NCBI GenBank assembly: GCA_025266875.1
Contig: JALLLT010000004.1
Location: 248,001-312,000, forward strand
Direction: 5' to 3'
Source: Fennellomyces sp. T-0311
Taxonomy: Eukaryota > Mucoromycota > Mucoromycetes > Mucorales > Lichtheimiaceae
Length of the DNA: 64,000 nt
Within the stretch, counting starts at the first letter, position 1, and the number at the start of each line of letters is the position of its first letter. This document shows positions 43,691 to 56,494 of the stretch, in pieces. The translations under genes were made by a program, and so were the position numbers. The notes beneath the pieces were generated by a model. The model saw only the letters and a program-made list of their open reading frames with translations. It made no database searches and was not told the origin of the DNA.

Positions 43691-44696
43691 TACTAGCTAT
43701 CTTCTATTGGGCCGTGCTCCTACTCTCCACTCGCATTTCTGACAGTTACCAAGTTCAGTGGCAAGGAAACCAAACGTCGTAACAAGGATTCGCAGCGCAT
43801 CGGATGCCCGTTTACGATAACATTTCGACCAGTGACTAAAGACAGCCAGCAATGGCATATCGTGTCCTTTTACGATGGTCCCCATAATCACGAGCTAGCA
43901 CAGGAAGACTCGGCGTATCCAAAGTTTCGCAATTTTGGCGATGATAACGATATTGTTATCAGTATGATAAAGGGACACGCAATGAACCCTACCATTATGT
44001 CGTTTCTTGCCAGCAAGAACAAAATCGTTACAAGATTACGCCAGATGGTATTTAATAGCGATCCAGACTACAAAATGTTCAAATTTATCAGCAAGCTCCA
44101 AGAAAAGGAGTATGTGGTCGAACGGCAGACATCGCAGGAAGGAGATGTGCGATTTTTGCGCTCTATTTTCTTTGCGCACAAGTCAGCCATTGATCTTGCA
44201 CGTCAGTTTCCGGAGTCCATCTTGATGGATGCGACGTACAAGACGAGTAAGCACTATATGCCATTGGTGAATGTTACTGACACCGATAACGCTGGATACC
44301 CAGCTTTGAAAACATTTGCCATCGCTGGTGGCTGGTTATCCAAGGAAAACAACACTAGTTACGAGTGGTTTGTCGGGGGACTTAGGGCTATCGTTTGGCC
44401 ATCGACTCAGCCTGCATTTCCAAAGGTGTTTGTCACGGACAGTGAACCTGCGCTGACAAGAGCATTGGACATCGTTTTCCCCAGCTCGACGAAACTCCTA
44501 TGTCAGAACCACATACGTCGTAACTTCTCGAAGTTAAAGCGGATTACGAAGATCTGGAAAAGAGTCTGTACCTCTTCATGGCTGACGAGTATGACGACAA
44601 GGTCACTGGAATGCGCGTAGTTTCGAGCACGGATCTATAAAAGAAAGGAGAGGCAATGTACGCAACTGCCGCTCAAATGGCTAAAAAGCCTGATAA

Positions 44697-46196
44697 CACT
44701 ACGGGTTATTTCGCTACGTTACATCTACGGCAAATCTCTACAAATCTACAACTCGGCAAATCTCCGAATTTCGACCATTTCGTAGATTTTATCTCCAGAG
44801 ATTTGCAGTGTTTTTTCGTAGATTCGCCGTAGATCCTCCATAATATGAATACGCTTAAACCATAGCTTTTGGATGATAGAGGAACAAAAATACAACGAAA
44901 ATGATGATATAAACAATCGTTTTATTTAAGAGTTACGAGATGCTTCGTTTTCGCGCTCTCGTCTGGGTACTAAGCAGTCGCAGTCTACACTATTTTTTCT
45001 GTCGTTTTTTCGTATTTGCTATCTTTTTCACTAGAGTTGCTACCTTTTTTCCTGAGCTTCCAATATCACTGTTGATGACGGATGATCGCTTACGCTTGCC
45101 TGTGTCCACTTCCTTTAATGTACTTTTACCTGGCTTGGTTTGCTCCGGCTTTTTTTGTGTAAATATGCCTTTTTCAGAGAAGGCTCATCGAGCTCGCTAG
45201 GATCTTTTTTGTCACTAACAATTAAATCACTGTCATCTTCATCATTTCTACTCTTTTCATTGACACCTTTACCACTTGTATCCCCAAATCCTTCTCTCGA
45301 AAAGCCATGCTTAACCACCGATTCAATAAATAGTGTCTTACTTGTCTGTTCGGGTCTGTCGTCTGCTGCTGCGTCAAAATCGCCCATCGGCGCGTCCAGG
45401 TCCACCGTCACGCTGGGGGCGTATGTGGTACTTGGTTACCCATCGCTTTTACCATAACTGTCATCAATCTCACAGTTGTACCGGTGGTCACTTTGGTTAA
45501 AATGAAAAGCTAGTAAACAGCTCGATATCCAATATGAAAATCTTACACTTCTTGAATTGGACTTCCATTACCTTCATATTCATTACAAGATTAGCCATCG
45601 CGACTGGATTTGTCATTTTCAGCACTGCAAGCAATCAATATAAAGTTGTAGAAACACATCTAGTATACCTTGTATTCGTCTCATAGCTATAAGCCTCTTC
45701 AAGTTTCCTTCGCTTCTTTTGGTGTCTATTTTTCACAGTTTTTGCTTTCTTGACAAGCCCTGATTTGGCGATACAATCTCCAATATGCTGATGCTCTGTT
45801 ATAAGTTTTCTGAAGAAAAGGCCATCACAGCGATGGCATTGGAATTTTCTCCGGAAAACGCTTTTTAATATTGTGATGTTTGTCATTTCATGGATGGGTG
45901 TGAAGAGTAAAGGAAAACGCGTCTAATTTTTTCACGTTAAGTCCTCCGACCAAGTAGATATGCCGCAGGTTTCTGAAGATTTCCCGTAGTGACCATATAT
46001 AGCTTTATTAGCACGCAGTAAGATTCGGATGGACATATATATATGTTCAATCGATGTAAAACTCTCCTGGTGAAGAAACAACAAGTTTACCGCTAAAATA
46101 CTAGAGAAGATTTGCCGTAGTACTGTGGAGCTTTGCCGCACTTGAAGATAATTTTAAGATATCCCGTTGATTTGCCGTCATTTAAAACCCGTAGTG
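44697..46196. mobile_element. CACTA-ended element 2 (1.5 kb) inserted in the Mutator-like element
   Basis: The left end is CACTACGGGTTATTTCGCTACG followed by ACGGCAAATC. The right end, read on the minus strand, is CACTACGGGTTTTAAATGACGG then CAAATC. Multiple CGGCAAATC subterminal repeats occur at both ends. The interior contains a small minus-strand gene relic. A target duplication is not clear (TAA left, GAT right). It shares the CACTA-x-GGG termini of element 1, so both appear to belong to one superfamily. Confidence 0.68.
44970..45886 (-). pseudogene. Small zinc-finger-like gene relic carried by CACTA element 2
   Basis: From 45886 the protein begins MTNITILKSVFRRKFQCHRC and has a C-x2-C ... 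H-x-H ... C pattern (CHRCDGLFFRKLITEHQHIGDC is split here as CHRCDGLFF and RKLITEHQHIGDC), followed by a Lys/Arg-rich helix. Downstream exons give an acidic-basic tail (PMGDFDAAADDRPEQTSK, LDEPSLKKAYLHKK). An A7 run near 45160 causes a frame change, after which Lys-rich sequence runs to a stop near 44970. Function is unknown; it could be an element-encoded or captured DNA-binding protein. Confidence 0.4.
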
Positions 46197-47854
46197 GATG
46201 TAGTAAATGCGTACTTGAAGCAGTGTTTGGCTCGATGATGAATATTATCAACTATCACAAGTTTATTCCAAAAACTATTGTTTTTATGCTTTAACCATAG
46301 AAAACGCGAACAGGAGCAAAAGTGGGTGGGATCCTTTCTCGCAAATGTTATGCAGTTGGGGGGCATCAGTACCAATAGGGTTGAAGGAGCGCATGCTGAC
46401 CTGAAACATGATATTAAATCCTCGAACGGTGGACACTATCTTGCTTTCGAAAAAATTGACGAGCACTATCGAGTGAAGGTAGTCGCTTATAACACGCGTG
46501 TTTCAGGTGAATATTTATATCATTGGTTAGAATTTATCTTGGAAGCGGCAAGTCGATCTTGCGCACCTCAGTGTCAATTCTCATTTTCCTGATGGAGTGA
46601 AAGAGCGTCTATCAGCATTAGAGCGCAATATATCGAAGTTCGCTTTCTATGCTATCCGTCAGGAACTTACGCATAAGAGTATCTTAAAGACCGATCATTA
46701 CCAACGCGCTTTAAAAGCTCATTACGGTATCCCTTGTTGTCACATGCTGCCAAAAGAAGGAGTAATTCCTTTGAGCATAGTTCCTAGGCGCTGGCATCTT
46801 TTCCCTGAGAAAACTGCACCTATAGGTAAAGTCAAGAATAGTAATCGAAGGTAATTATTGCTCACATACCGGCATTGTGTAGAAGAAGCAACTGAAAGCG
46901 GCGAAAACAATGTTCTTACAATCACAGAGCCTTACATTGCTCCTAGCTTGGAAGACCATATTGATGCTGCGATTGCACGGATCACCGGCTTGACATATAA
47001 GTATTCAGATCACCAACAGCAAGCAACCCTTTTACGCCATCTACAGGCCATCAGCGACGGCCTTTTTGTTGATCTTGTGCATCTTCGGCAACCAAAATCG
47101 ATAGAGAAAAAAGGCAGATATCAGCAGGCGTCAAAAGGCAGTAAACGAGATATGATTGCTCTAGGGTTTTAGGAGGCACAAAGCAGCTGAAATTGGTATA
47201 TATAATCATGTATCTGTATACGATGTTTATTCTTATATATAAGCTATCTAGGGAAGGAAAACGCGAACTGGATAGTACTGCCCGAACAGAAACTCCTTCT
47301 GTTCTCGTGCCAGCCGGTCCACGCTTACGACTTGTGCCTTATCACGACCTAGTGACTCCTAACATCGCTCGATATGCTGTGGAGCTTGATCACAATCCCA
47401 TTGGTGATGGTAACTGTGGTTTCCGCTCACTCTTTGGTGATGAGAATCTCTATCCTGAAGTTAAACAAGCAATGTTGAAGCAATTTCACCACCTCGTTGC
47501 AGAAGCAGATTACATCGAGTATCCAGCCCTACGCCTCACAAAGATACTTGATCCAGCTGACAACGAATGGTTCATGTATACATATTTATATCGTATGGAT
47601 AAAATTCGTACCGCATTCCAGTAGATATACTCGACTAATACGTATTGAAGTTCAGATTACCAAATATCTTTGTCTGGATTATGATTAATGCGATCTCTGA
47701 CAGTGAGGACTCTGTGTGTAAGGTATATGCGTACAATATGCTTGTGTATCACGATATAAAAGCTGAGTACACGCGTAACAAATGAACTGGAAACTACGAA
47801 TGTTGAATATGGATGTATACAATGCCGTTAATACAAATTTTCAGATATACGCTT

Positions 47855-50588
47855 CTACCAAAGTTTACTATAGTGTGACATATGCCCACAGGTAGGACAC
47901 ATTTTGTGTATTGTATCCTCATCCGACCTTTCATCTTCTTCATCTTCGCTGTATTCGCTAACAAACTGCCGCCCGTAAATAAATCTTTTAGTAGTAACTC
48001 TGTCCTCGGGTTTCAGGTTTTGAATGTTATAGATTGCATCCAAATCCTCAAGCTCTTTCGTTTCGTGTCCAGATATATTTATAGGCCTACATCCCTTTAT
48101 TCCGTCATCGCTTGGTGTCTTGATGATTACCGTAAGATGATGGGTGCTTTTACTTTTTTCCAGCAGATTGATCAATGCAGGCTTTGGAGCTAGACTGGTG
48201 GCTTCTCGATGATTGCTGGGGTAACTGCTTGTATCACTATGCAAACACAAGTACTCCAAATTATGAAGTTGTGAAAACGCATTGATAATCTTTTTGCTGA
48301 GATCTTGGTAGATTGTGATATCCAAGCGGCGTATGTTCGAGCCGCTTAGTATATCGATGGCCCCATCCATCTCCGCTTCTGGTGTTATACAGTCCAAGTT
48401 AATTTCTTCGATGCTTGATGAACCATTAAGGAGCTCTGCCAGACCGACAACAACTTGCATCGACAGGTTGTTTGGTTCACGAGTGGTATCGACGACATAA
48501 TTATTATATCTGGGATCAAATGAACAGTTGTTATGATAAGCAAGTTCTTTTCTAGGATCATATATGTATTGAGATGATACCTTATGGCTCTATTAGCACT
48601 TCTCCTACGAATTTCAGGAGCGGGTGTATAGGTTCGATAGGTGTTGTAGTTGTGTTCTTGATAGGCATATTTAAACACGAATCGTTTAAGGTTTTTCGAT
48701 TGCGTGAATAATGATTTCAACCCGCCAATCGAAATCGTCCCTTGATCATCAAATTCAAGCTTTCTGTTGGTATGAGGCATATAGCCATCGTGAGAAATGG
48801 TTAGCTCATGAAGGTTGGTGCACTGGCCAAGAGAACGAAGAACCGTATCGTGCCAGAAGGATCCCCCATCCAATTTGATAACCTGGAGAGATGGGCAGGC
48901 GGTGATCACTTGAACCAGTTTACGAGGACCAAAGGTGGTGGAATGTCTTTCACACAGCTCGAGAACTCTTAGTTGAGGGGCTCTCAGGTGTGAAAGCTCT
49001 TGTACCCATTGATGATCGCTTGCATTAGTAGCCGCAAGATTGATTCCTAGTGTCCTTAAAGATCCGTGGCATTTCTGTAACATTGGTATGAATGTCTGAT
49101 CAAAGTTGGAAGTGGGGGTTGCAGTCATGGGATAGATGGAGTCGCTCGGGACCGGTTCCTCTAACAGTTCCAAATGCTCGAGAGTGGATGGTGGTCGGGC
49201 ATCTCGTTGAGAGCGCAAGTATGTTGCAATGAAACGGCTGTCTTTGTAGTATTTGGGACTCGGTGTACTCGTTGTAAGCGTTCGCAATGCGGGACAATGC
49301 TTATCTACGATTTCCAGAACAGTAGATTCATCCCCTAATTCCAAATTCCTTTCAGTTTCAAATGAGGCCAGACGAGGGGAATTATCCAGAAGATTGATAA
49401 GCTGCTCTTTTCCTATGGCACAGGATATTGCAAGCTCCGTCAAGTACACTCCTTGTGGTAGCGCAATGGACGGCATCGATTGTTCATTAACCCATTGATA
49501 GGATGCTTGGGTGTCGATAGTGACAGTGCGGAGGGTTGTAAATCGTTTCATTAAATCGCCGGCAACTTGGGCGGAGCAGCATTCACTTTCGCGAAGAGCC
49601 CGCCTAAGCTTCATGGTTTTGATTGTACCTCTACTCGACTCTAGAATTTTGATCAATAACTCCTGATCCCAATCCAAGAGTTCTAAATGAAATAGACAAA
49701 TGATTAGATCTCCTTTTTTCCGATATAGCGAATCTTACCTAGAGACTCAATTTGGTTCCAGTTTTGACGAAGCATAAAGTGGATAACTGTACGAGATGGC
49801 CACCGAGCAAGAGCTTGTACATCCCTATCGTTGTCCTCCATTGCCGTTCTTGCATCGTACACTGCCATGTTGAGCTTAATTTTCTTCACTTTCGCTTGCG
49901 CTTTGGACTGGAGAAACTGCCGTACTGCTGGATTTTTGATCATAAAGCCGATTTCCGTTGCATCCAATTCACTCCACATTTCAGGCCATTGATGAAGCAT
50001 AAACATATGCCAGTAACGACACGTCTGAGAGAGACGAGTGCGGTCTTTTACAGTGACCAATGACAAGATGCGGTGAAGCACTTCGAGTGGTAAAACTTGT
50101 ACCAGCCATTGATTCCGGTTGTCCAATTCCGTGACGACTTGGTCGCGTCTTTTGACAAGCTCGACACGCCTACAATCCGTTTCTGGTACACTGTTGATTC
50201 CTTTTTCATACATCTGAGCGGCCTCGCTCAACTTGTTTTGGAAGATAAGGGCACTGGCAGCACCAAGATACGCGTCTGGGAGCATCTTTATATGGTCGCT
50301 CTTGTTGGCAGCTTGACAATCATTCAAGGCAAGGTCGTAATCGTGCTCCATTTCGTACGCAGCTGCGCGATGAAGAAGCAACGTAGGCATGGCAATCTTC
50401 TGAAGAATGTTCATGGCATTCGTGTATGACTTGATCGCGGTGCGGTACTGCTGAGCTGCATATGCCGCCTTTGCTTGGTCAAAGGATTCTTGAACCGCGG
50501 AAAGATCCAAGTGGTTTTGCGTCAAGGATGTGTATGCATTGCCGTGAGCAACGATCGCTTGACATCTGTTAATAGCTGTGGCTGTCAT
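47855..50588 (-). CDS. TPR / F-box / LRR protein, copy 1
   Basis: 868 residues. Exons 50588-49739, 49682-48581 and 48509-47855 join in frame. The N-terminal third is TPR-like helical repeats (FDQAKAAYAAQQYRTAIKSY, LPDAYLGAASALIFQNK). An F-box follows (VLPLEVLHRILSLVTVKDRT then SQTCRYWHMFML, about residues 165-200). The C-terminal two thirds is leucine-rich repeats. The extreme end has an acidic EDEEDERSDED stretch and a CPTCGH tail. Such proteins are substrate receptors of SCF ubiquitin ligases; the family is large in mucoralean fungi. Substrate is unknown. Same architecture as the gene at 54737-56494. Confidence 0.82.
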
Positions 50589-53500
50589 GGTCGTGTTGAG
50601 TGGCGAAAAAACGCCAAATAAACAGAAGGGCTCTTGTTCCTAAAATGGACTAAATTCACAGCGGCATTATGGTGAGAATCGACCCGTAAGTCTGAAGAGC
50701 AGGATTGCCTTGATCATCAAGTTCTTATACACAGCAATTGCCCAAGAACCATCAAGAGTGACATAGTGTGTGACAAGATCCATGCAGATAACGAGATGAT
50801 TGCATGCTGATACCGACCAAGAGTAACCAATATATAGTCGTCTGTTATTTTCTGTGTGACTGACAGTAAATAGTGTGCTCTTTATTTGTCATGCCTGTAA
50901 ATCCGGAAAGCACGGAAAGGTTATGGTTGAGTTAAAAAGAATGCATAAGTTCCCTATACCAAGTTACACAGCGCGTTGTAGCTCAAGCGGTGTGGGCATA
51001 AAGAGATATCTTAAGATATAGCAAGGGAGATTTGCACTCTTACAATATGTATTCTAGAGAACTTGATTTTTCAATCAGTTGATTGAAGAGACACAGTTGG
51101 AATCCCTTGCTATGATTTGGTTGCCTTATAGAATAATCCGGTTCCTGTCGCACACGATACTTAATTCCTCAAAGGAACTCGCAAACATATTGCTACTGTT
51201 TTACCAAATATGTTACTGCTAATTCTCGGAGATACACCGAGAGAGCGTTAAATCGCAAAGCCTTACTGGGCAGAATATTATTGACCCTTGTAGACGCAGG
51301 TGAAAAAGAAAAGAAAGTGCGAAAAACAAAGGCTTTTGTATTCGACACCCAACAACGGTTGCACATGAGTGCCTAACCCATAAAGTATGCAGTGTTGTTC
51401 TCCAAAGGGAAGCGGCTGGTCAGATTAACCCGGTCAACAGCATACCAAAGACTTCGAGAAGATTTCTACGCCTGTGTCATGATTCAACCTTATATTCTGA
51501 TGAAGCCCTATGTAACTCAACCAGGGATGATCCAATACTACAGAAGCATGGCAACGCTTTCGCCATCTACCCACTTCGATCAAAGATGTTCAGGACACCC
51601 TTTTGGAACAGCACCAGCTATCCCATTCTATATATCGGATATGCATCCATCAGCTTACTTTGGAGTATGAGCGCATCTATGGCAGTAAAATCCTTGTCTG
51701 GACGTCATGACCTGTCAACTGAAGTGGTACTCTGACTGTCACCCGGTGCATTTCGTGTGCAGCTACACGGTCAAGTTGAATGGCGAACGTGAGGTCAATG
51801 TGTTGCGTATTCAGTCCCTGGTATATGACGCGTCCGCACGATATTAGCTGTGTCAGGCATATGTTGAAATCTCATCATTGAATGTCGATCGTGTACCAGT
51901 TACATTGAGATTGCGACAGGTTGGGAACGAAAGAGTGTCGTCATGCATCGCCATCACTTGAGCGACAAAGAAAGGCGGGAATGGCGGCATGGTGTAGCGG
52001 AGAGAAAAGAGGCCTGTGTCAAGTTGAAATAGTCTGCCCACCCGATTGCCGGGCTGTCAAGTACCCAAAGCGCAGATATATTGTAACCAGAGTTGATGCG
52101 CTTGCAAGGGAGGCAAAGTAGTATTGTGGAAGGCTGCACACATTGTTGGTGGATGGTGGTGCTACTCTAAGCACACCGCATACTACATGGCCTGCCGGAT
52201 ATGTACTTGCGAAACAGTTTTTCGGGTACTGATTGGCGTGTGTACAGGGATAATCAGTTCAGCCGGCGTGGACAAAGGGAGGTCTGTGCACTGTGCGTCG
52301 TTAAGCGGACTTGTCGGTATGGCAGTAGTGTGGATCAGCAACGAAGACCAGTCAAAAAGAAGCTACCTTTCAAGCCATACAGTGCCTTTATTCCCCTTGC
52401 ACGCCGTTTGCTGTGAGTCATGGCCTGTTGCTGCGGCTGTAAAACGTCATAGTCTGGGTGACTGTGGTGGCATGTGAAAAAAAGAGGGACTGCTCGCTTT
52501 CAAAAAGGTATAAAAGGGGGTCAGAATCGGCAGCTTTTTTCTTTCTTTTCTCAATAAACCTGACACCAGGGTCTCCAGTAAAATGATGGCACAGACAGAT
52601 GAAGAGATAGACTTCCCCTCAATGCTCTTTGTCTGGTTGTGGTTAATTACTGCTTGAGATTCAAAAATTCCGAAGCTGCTTTGGTGGCTGCTGGTCTTCC
52701 TTTGGACGCCTGTTCTCTTAGGAGACTTGATCAACCTCCTTGTAGACTTGCTGCTCTTCTGGGGACTGGTGGCTCGCCTTGTGGAAGAAGCTGCTTCGGG
52801 GGATTATGGGAACTGGTGGCCCATCTACCCAATCAAACAAGAGAACGAAAAAAAAAAACTGGAATGGTTTTCTGGAAGCCTTTTAATTGGCTTGTTGTTC
52901 AAGTGACCCGTTCCTGTTGGTGACTGTCACTCAGGGTCTCGATTCAATAAAGTCATTGCACGTGTTCTGCGCGCTTACTACTTCATCGACGCGTTATTTT
53001 TACCACTTGCTGCTTACATTGGTGCCCAATCAAGTCGCTTTTTCCTTTTTTGTGTGTCGACTGTTTCTTTCGCTTGCGGTCATGACAAGCGAATCGTGGC
53101 GTTCGCTTTATGATGCTTCTCGAGTGAGATCTCGTGAACTATTTGAAGCTCGCTCGTAGTGAGCACACTGGAACATTTCTTTGAAGTGACTTTCTTGACC
53201 GTGTTCCTTGTCTGATCGTGCCCGATAACAAAAAGTGGTATTGCCATTAAAGTTTCCAGCTGCTCCTGCCAAACCATATAACCTGAATCTTTGCCATCAT
53301 CGTTCGATATATATTTCGAGCCGTTTACTAAAACAGCACTGGTTACTGTAGTAGGAACAATTCATTTCATCTTCCGGCGCCGCTGCAGTAACCGTGTACC
53401 TTCTTCTGTATTGAAGCGTTACAATAAAATATCTCCTGCGTAGATCAATGAGTTCTGCTTGTACGATAACGCATCTGTCGCATGATTTCAAGAATATGGC

Positions 53501-54736
53501 TATGTGCGATTGGGTGCCTCGTCATTTTGACTTGGTAGACTAATTATCTGTACCGCTTTGCTAGACGAGAGCACAAGTGAGCTGTACATACTGGCGTGTA
53601 ATTGTCCCCTTCCAATTCATATATTTTTCGCTGCCTTGTTGTTGCTGTGTGCTATGAACGGCGTACATGGCATAAGTAGAGTACTTTTATGGGTCAAATA
53701 TATCTTGAATCTCATACTGTATCTGGCGCATGCGTCATTGTAGATCAACCTTAAATTTTTACGTATAACGTACACCATTTAAAAGGACACTCGGTACAGC
53801 GCGTTGTAGGGTATCATAAGCACCCATTTTAATATCATTCCGAACGTTTCAAATCAGTACCTCGTGGACCGTAATGGTAGAAGGGCACGTAGTTCATCGA
53901 ACATTGTATCTAGGGACATAACATACCACTTTTAATTAATGCAAAGTTTTGAGTCGCGGATTCAAGATTATGATTCATTACGCGGCATTATAATAAAAGA
54001 ACACTACAAGAATCAATTATTGGGCAAGTTTTGTCTGGCCGCTCGCGATAACCAAGAATAAAATAATTCACTTGACGATATGCATTATTTTAAAACAAAG
54101 TATGCAAATGAACCTGGGAACGAATAAAAAAAAGAATATTCAAGTTTGTTGACCACACGTCAGCTTAATCAGCACGTAATATTGTATACAGTAATAAGTT
54201 ACCGGAATCCAGTATGTTGTAGTTGTTTTAAATGCACGAAGAGAAAAAATCTTTTGGCAAGCATGCTACCCATTAATATGATGAAGAAAAAGAAGCAAGT
54301 ATTGCATTATCTTGCCACTGTATTTCGCTGCTTTATTAAGGGAAAAGGAGCACTTGATCAATGGTATCGTTGTAGAGTATATGTCGTCTCCAATTCATCT
54401 CATTCTGATATAAGAGAATATACACGGTATTTTACCTTCCATGACATCCTGTTAAAGCAAGCAAGCTCTCTAGTATGCTATCCCATCATAGCATGGAATA
54501 TCTATTATTAGTTTCCTTGCTTCTGTTACATCCTGTATTTGAAGCAATGCATAAAAGGACATATGAGTCGATAATAATTAAACACATACTTGTCATAAAA
54601 AAGGCGCGTACTTTTGACATCACATCTGATTCCATTGATTTACTATTATTTCCTCGTATTTGGGACTCTTCTATGTTACATAAGGCTTTTTTCATCAACT
54701 CGGTTATCATGGTTTACGGCTAGCCGATAGCTACTA
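50589..54736. other. Decayed region between the two F-box genes
   Basis: No intact gene. Short plus-strand patches at about 51400-51660 (including LQKHGNAFAIYPLRSK) and 52200-52420 (REVCALCVVKRTCRYG, two CxxC-like Cys pairs) look like eroded transposon ORFs with stops. A TATAAAAGGGG element with a CT-rich leader at about 52510-52545 leads to a short ORF at 52584 ending at 52659, possibly an LTR or pseudogene promoter. The rest is AT-rich. Confidence 0.35.
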
Positions 54737-56494
54737 TCAATACGTATTATCAGCGAGGCTTTGGCACTCTAAGTTCATGTCCTCTCTCTTTAAAACTGGG
54801 CAATCACCAATCCACTGATCAAATGGCCAAAAGTAATCGGCTTGAAAATCTAGTCTTTCGAGGACCGGGAAGTCGACTGAAGGCATATCTTCCCATCTCC
54901 AGTTAGTGTCCAACAGGGTATTCTTAAAGTTTGTTTCGTGGCGCAAGGAAACGTTCAACGTTTTGAGTGTTTGGCTGGCCTTGGCGATATCATTAGCAAC
55001 ATCTGCCGGATCATAAATACCATCAATTTCCAAATGTTGCAGGCCTTTTGGAGCACAATCTGGCTCAGCAAAGACCGGAAATGATTCAGCAGGATAATTG
55101 GTCACGACGATCTGGCGGATATTGGTGCACTCGTCCATGACACTTTGTAGACCTCCGGGTGTATATTCAGTTATACGAAGATAAATGAGGAGCGGAAAGA
55201 GGCGAATGATAGATTCGAAGAAATAAGGATTTTCAACTTCATACTCATACTCGGCTGAGTAGCCGCCAATGGATAGATGGGTAATCGTTGTCGGTTCTAC
55301 TTGCTGTAAGCGAGAGTAATAGAGCGGAAGTGCAAAGAAATACGTATGATATTTCAAACACTTGAGATGGCGGCAGGACTCCAGAATTTGATGTAACGGA
55401 ATATATAATTTAGACTGATCGGTTACTAGGTCTAAATCTTCCAATTTGATCCGGTCAAGTATTCGCGTGATGTAAACCGCGTACTGAGCTTCCGTGTTGT
55501 CGGGAGCTGATCCTGTCATATTGTTGTTAACGTAGCTGTAGTATCAATGGGCAGTCCAATGCTTACTAAAACCAACAAGATTTTTGAATTCTCCATCACC
55601 GATTGACGTTAGTAGGTCATGTATAAAAGAGGGGTTGGTAGTGCCGTTTCTTATGGTGACTTTTTGCACAAATGGCTTGATTTCTTGAAAAATAGAGATG
55701 TTCATATCTTCGTCGGGTTTGTCGACAGCGATTACCCGCCATGCTTCTGGACATTGAAGTATGCGTTTCTTCCAGCAATCCGAAACAATCATGCTCTTCA
55801 CAAGACTAGTAGTGTCGAGGTATCGTATAATCCCAAAGGCAATTTCCATGGGGTGTTGGGATATAAAATCACAACATTGCATTCGATCGATTCGCCGTTG
55901 GAGATTGTTGATCCGTTGGATAAGCAGGCTTTTATCATATTGATCAGATGATAAAGGCTCTTCATAGGTTTCCATCGCTTTCTTGCTTTTGCCTTGCATT
56001 TCATATATCTCGCCAGCACGCAAATAGCCGAGTGGAAAGAGCGGTAGCAATTCGATCATGAGCTGGGCAATTTCTTGGGCGTCGCTGAGCTTCCCTGCCT
56101 TTATAAACTCAGAAGCTCCTTGGTCGAATATATGGATGATGTCGTGGATTGATTGTTTCAGCATTTCGGTACTACGTGCGGTGTCCATATTTCTCAACCC
56201 TTTTTTATATGCGCTGTACGCCAACCTGTAGTTGTTCTGGATGAGATGAATCTGTGTTGCACGCTGGTAGCCATAGTATGAATGTTTTTCAAGATTCTGC
56301 ATATCCTCTGAATACTGCAGTGCCAATTCGTAGCTTTTGCTTGCCACAGCAGAAATTAACAAAGTATCCAAGTGTTGAATTTGACTGAATGGATTATGAG
56401 TTGATAATCCTGTATTCCCACTGCATTCTTGCTGTTTTTGTAGATATTGCGTTCGTTGGAGTTGCAATGAGGCTTCGTTGTTTTCTGTAGACAT
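54737..56494 (-). CDS. TPR / F-box / LRR-like protein, copy 2
   Basis: 567 residues from two exons (56494-55567, 55512-54737). The 54-base intron has a GTAAGC donor and ATGACAG acceptor, and the protein continues as GFRSAPDNTEAQ. N-terminal helical repeats (SYELALQYSEDMQNLEKHSY, YLRAGEIYEMQGKSKKAMET) match TPRs. The F-box region (FISQHPMEIAFGIIRYLDTT, CWKKRILQCPEAWRVI) is recognisable, and the C-terminal half has leucine-rich repeats with hydrophobic strands (CLKYHTYFF, HLSIGGYS, LQHLEIDGI). It is shorter than copy 1 and clearly diverged. Probable SCF adaptor with unknown substrate. Start at 56494 chosen as first in-frame ATG after a purine-rich 5' flank. Confidence 0.78.

Larger units (their letters stand above)
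43744..47624 (+). mobile_element. Mutator-like element: FAR1/MULE transposase with OTU domain, interrupted
   Basis: The N-terminal piece (43744-44620) carries a FAR1/WRKY-GCM1-like finger (GCPFTITFRP ... HNHEL) and the MULE transposase domain (ILMDATYKTSKHYMPLVN, FVTDSEPALTRALD, LLCQNHIRRNFSK). A frame change after RRNFSK is needed to reach DYEDLEKSLYLFMADEYDD. After the second CACTA insertion the C-terminal part resumes near 46290 (GGISTNRVEGAHADLKHDIK, YGIPCCHMLPKEGVIPLS). A final part (47260-47624) has the OTU cysteine-protease motif GDGNCGFRSLF. Several frame breaks show it is inactive. Confidence 0.72.

Noticed and set aside
50972..51010. tRNA-like start (GCGTTGTAGCTCAAGCGG)
   Set aside because: Resembles a D-arm box A but no anticodon stem, T-arm or acceptor pairing follows.
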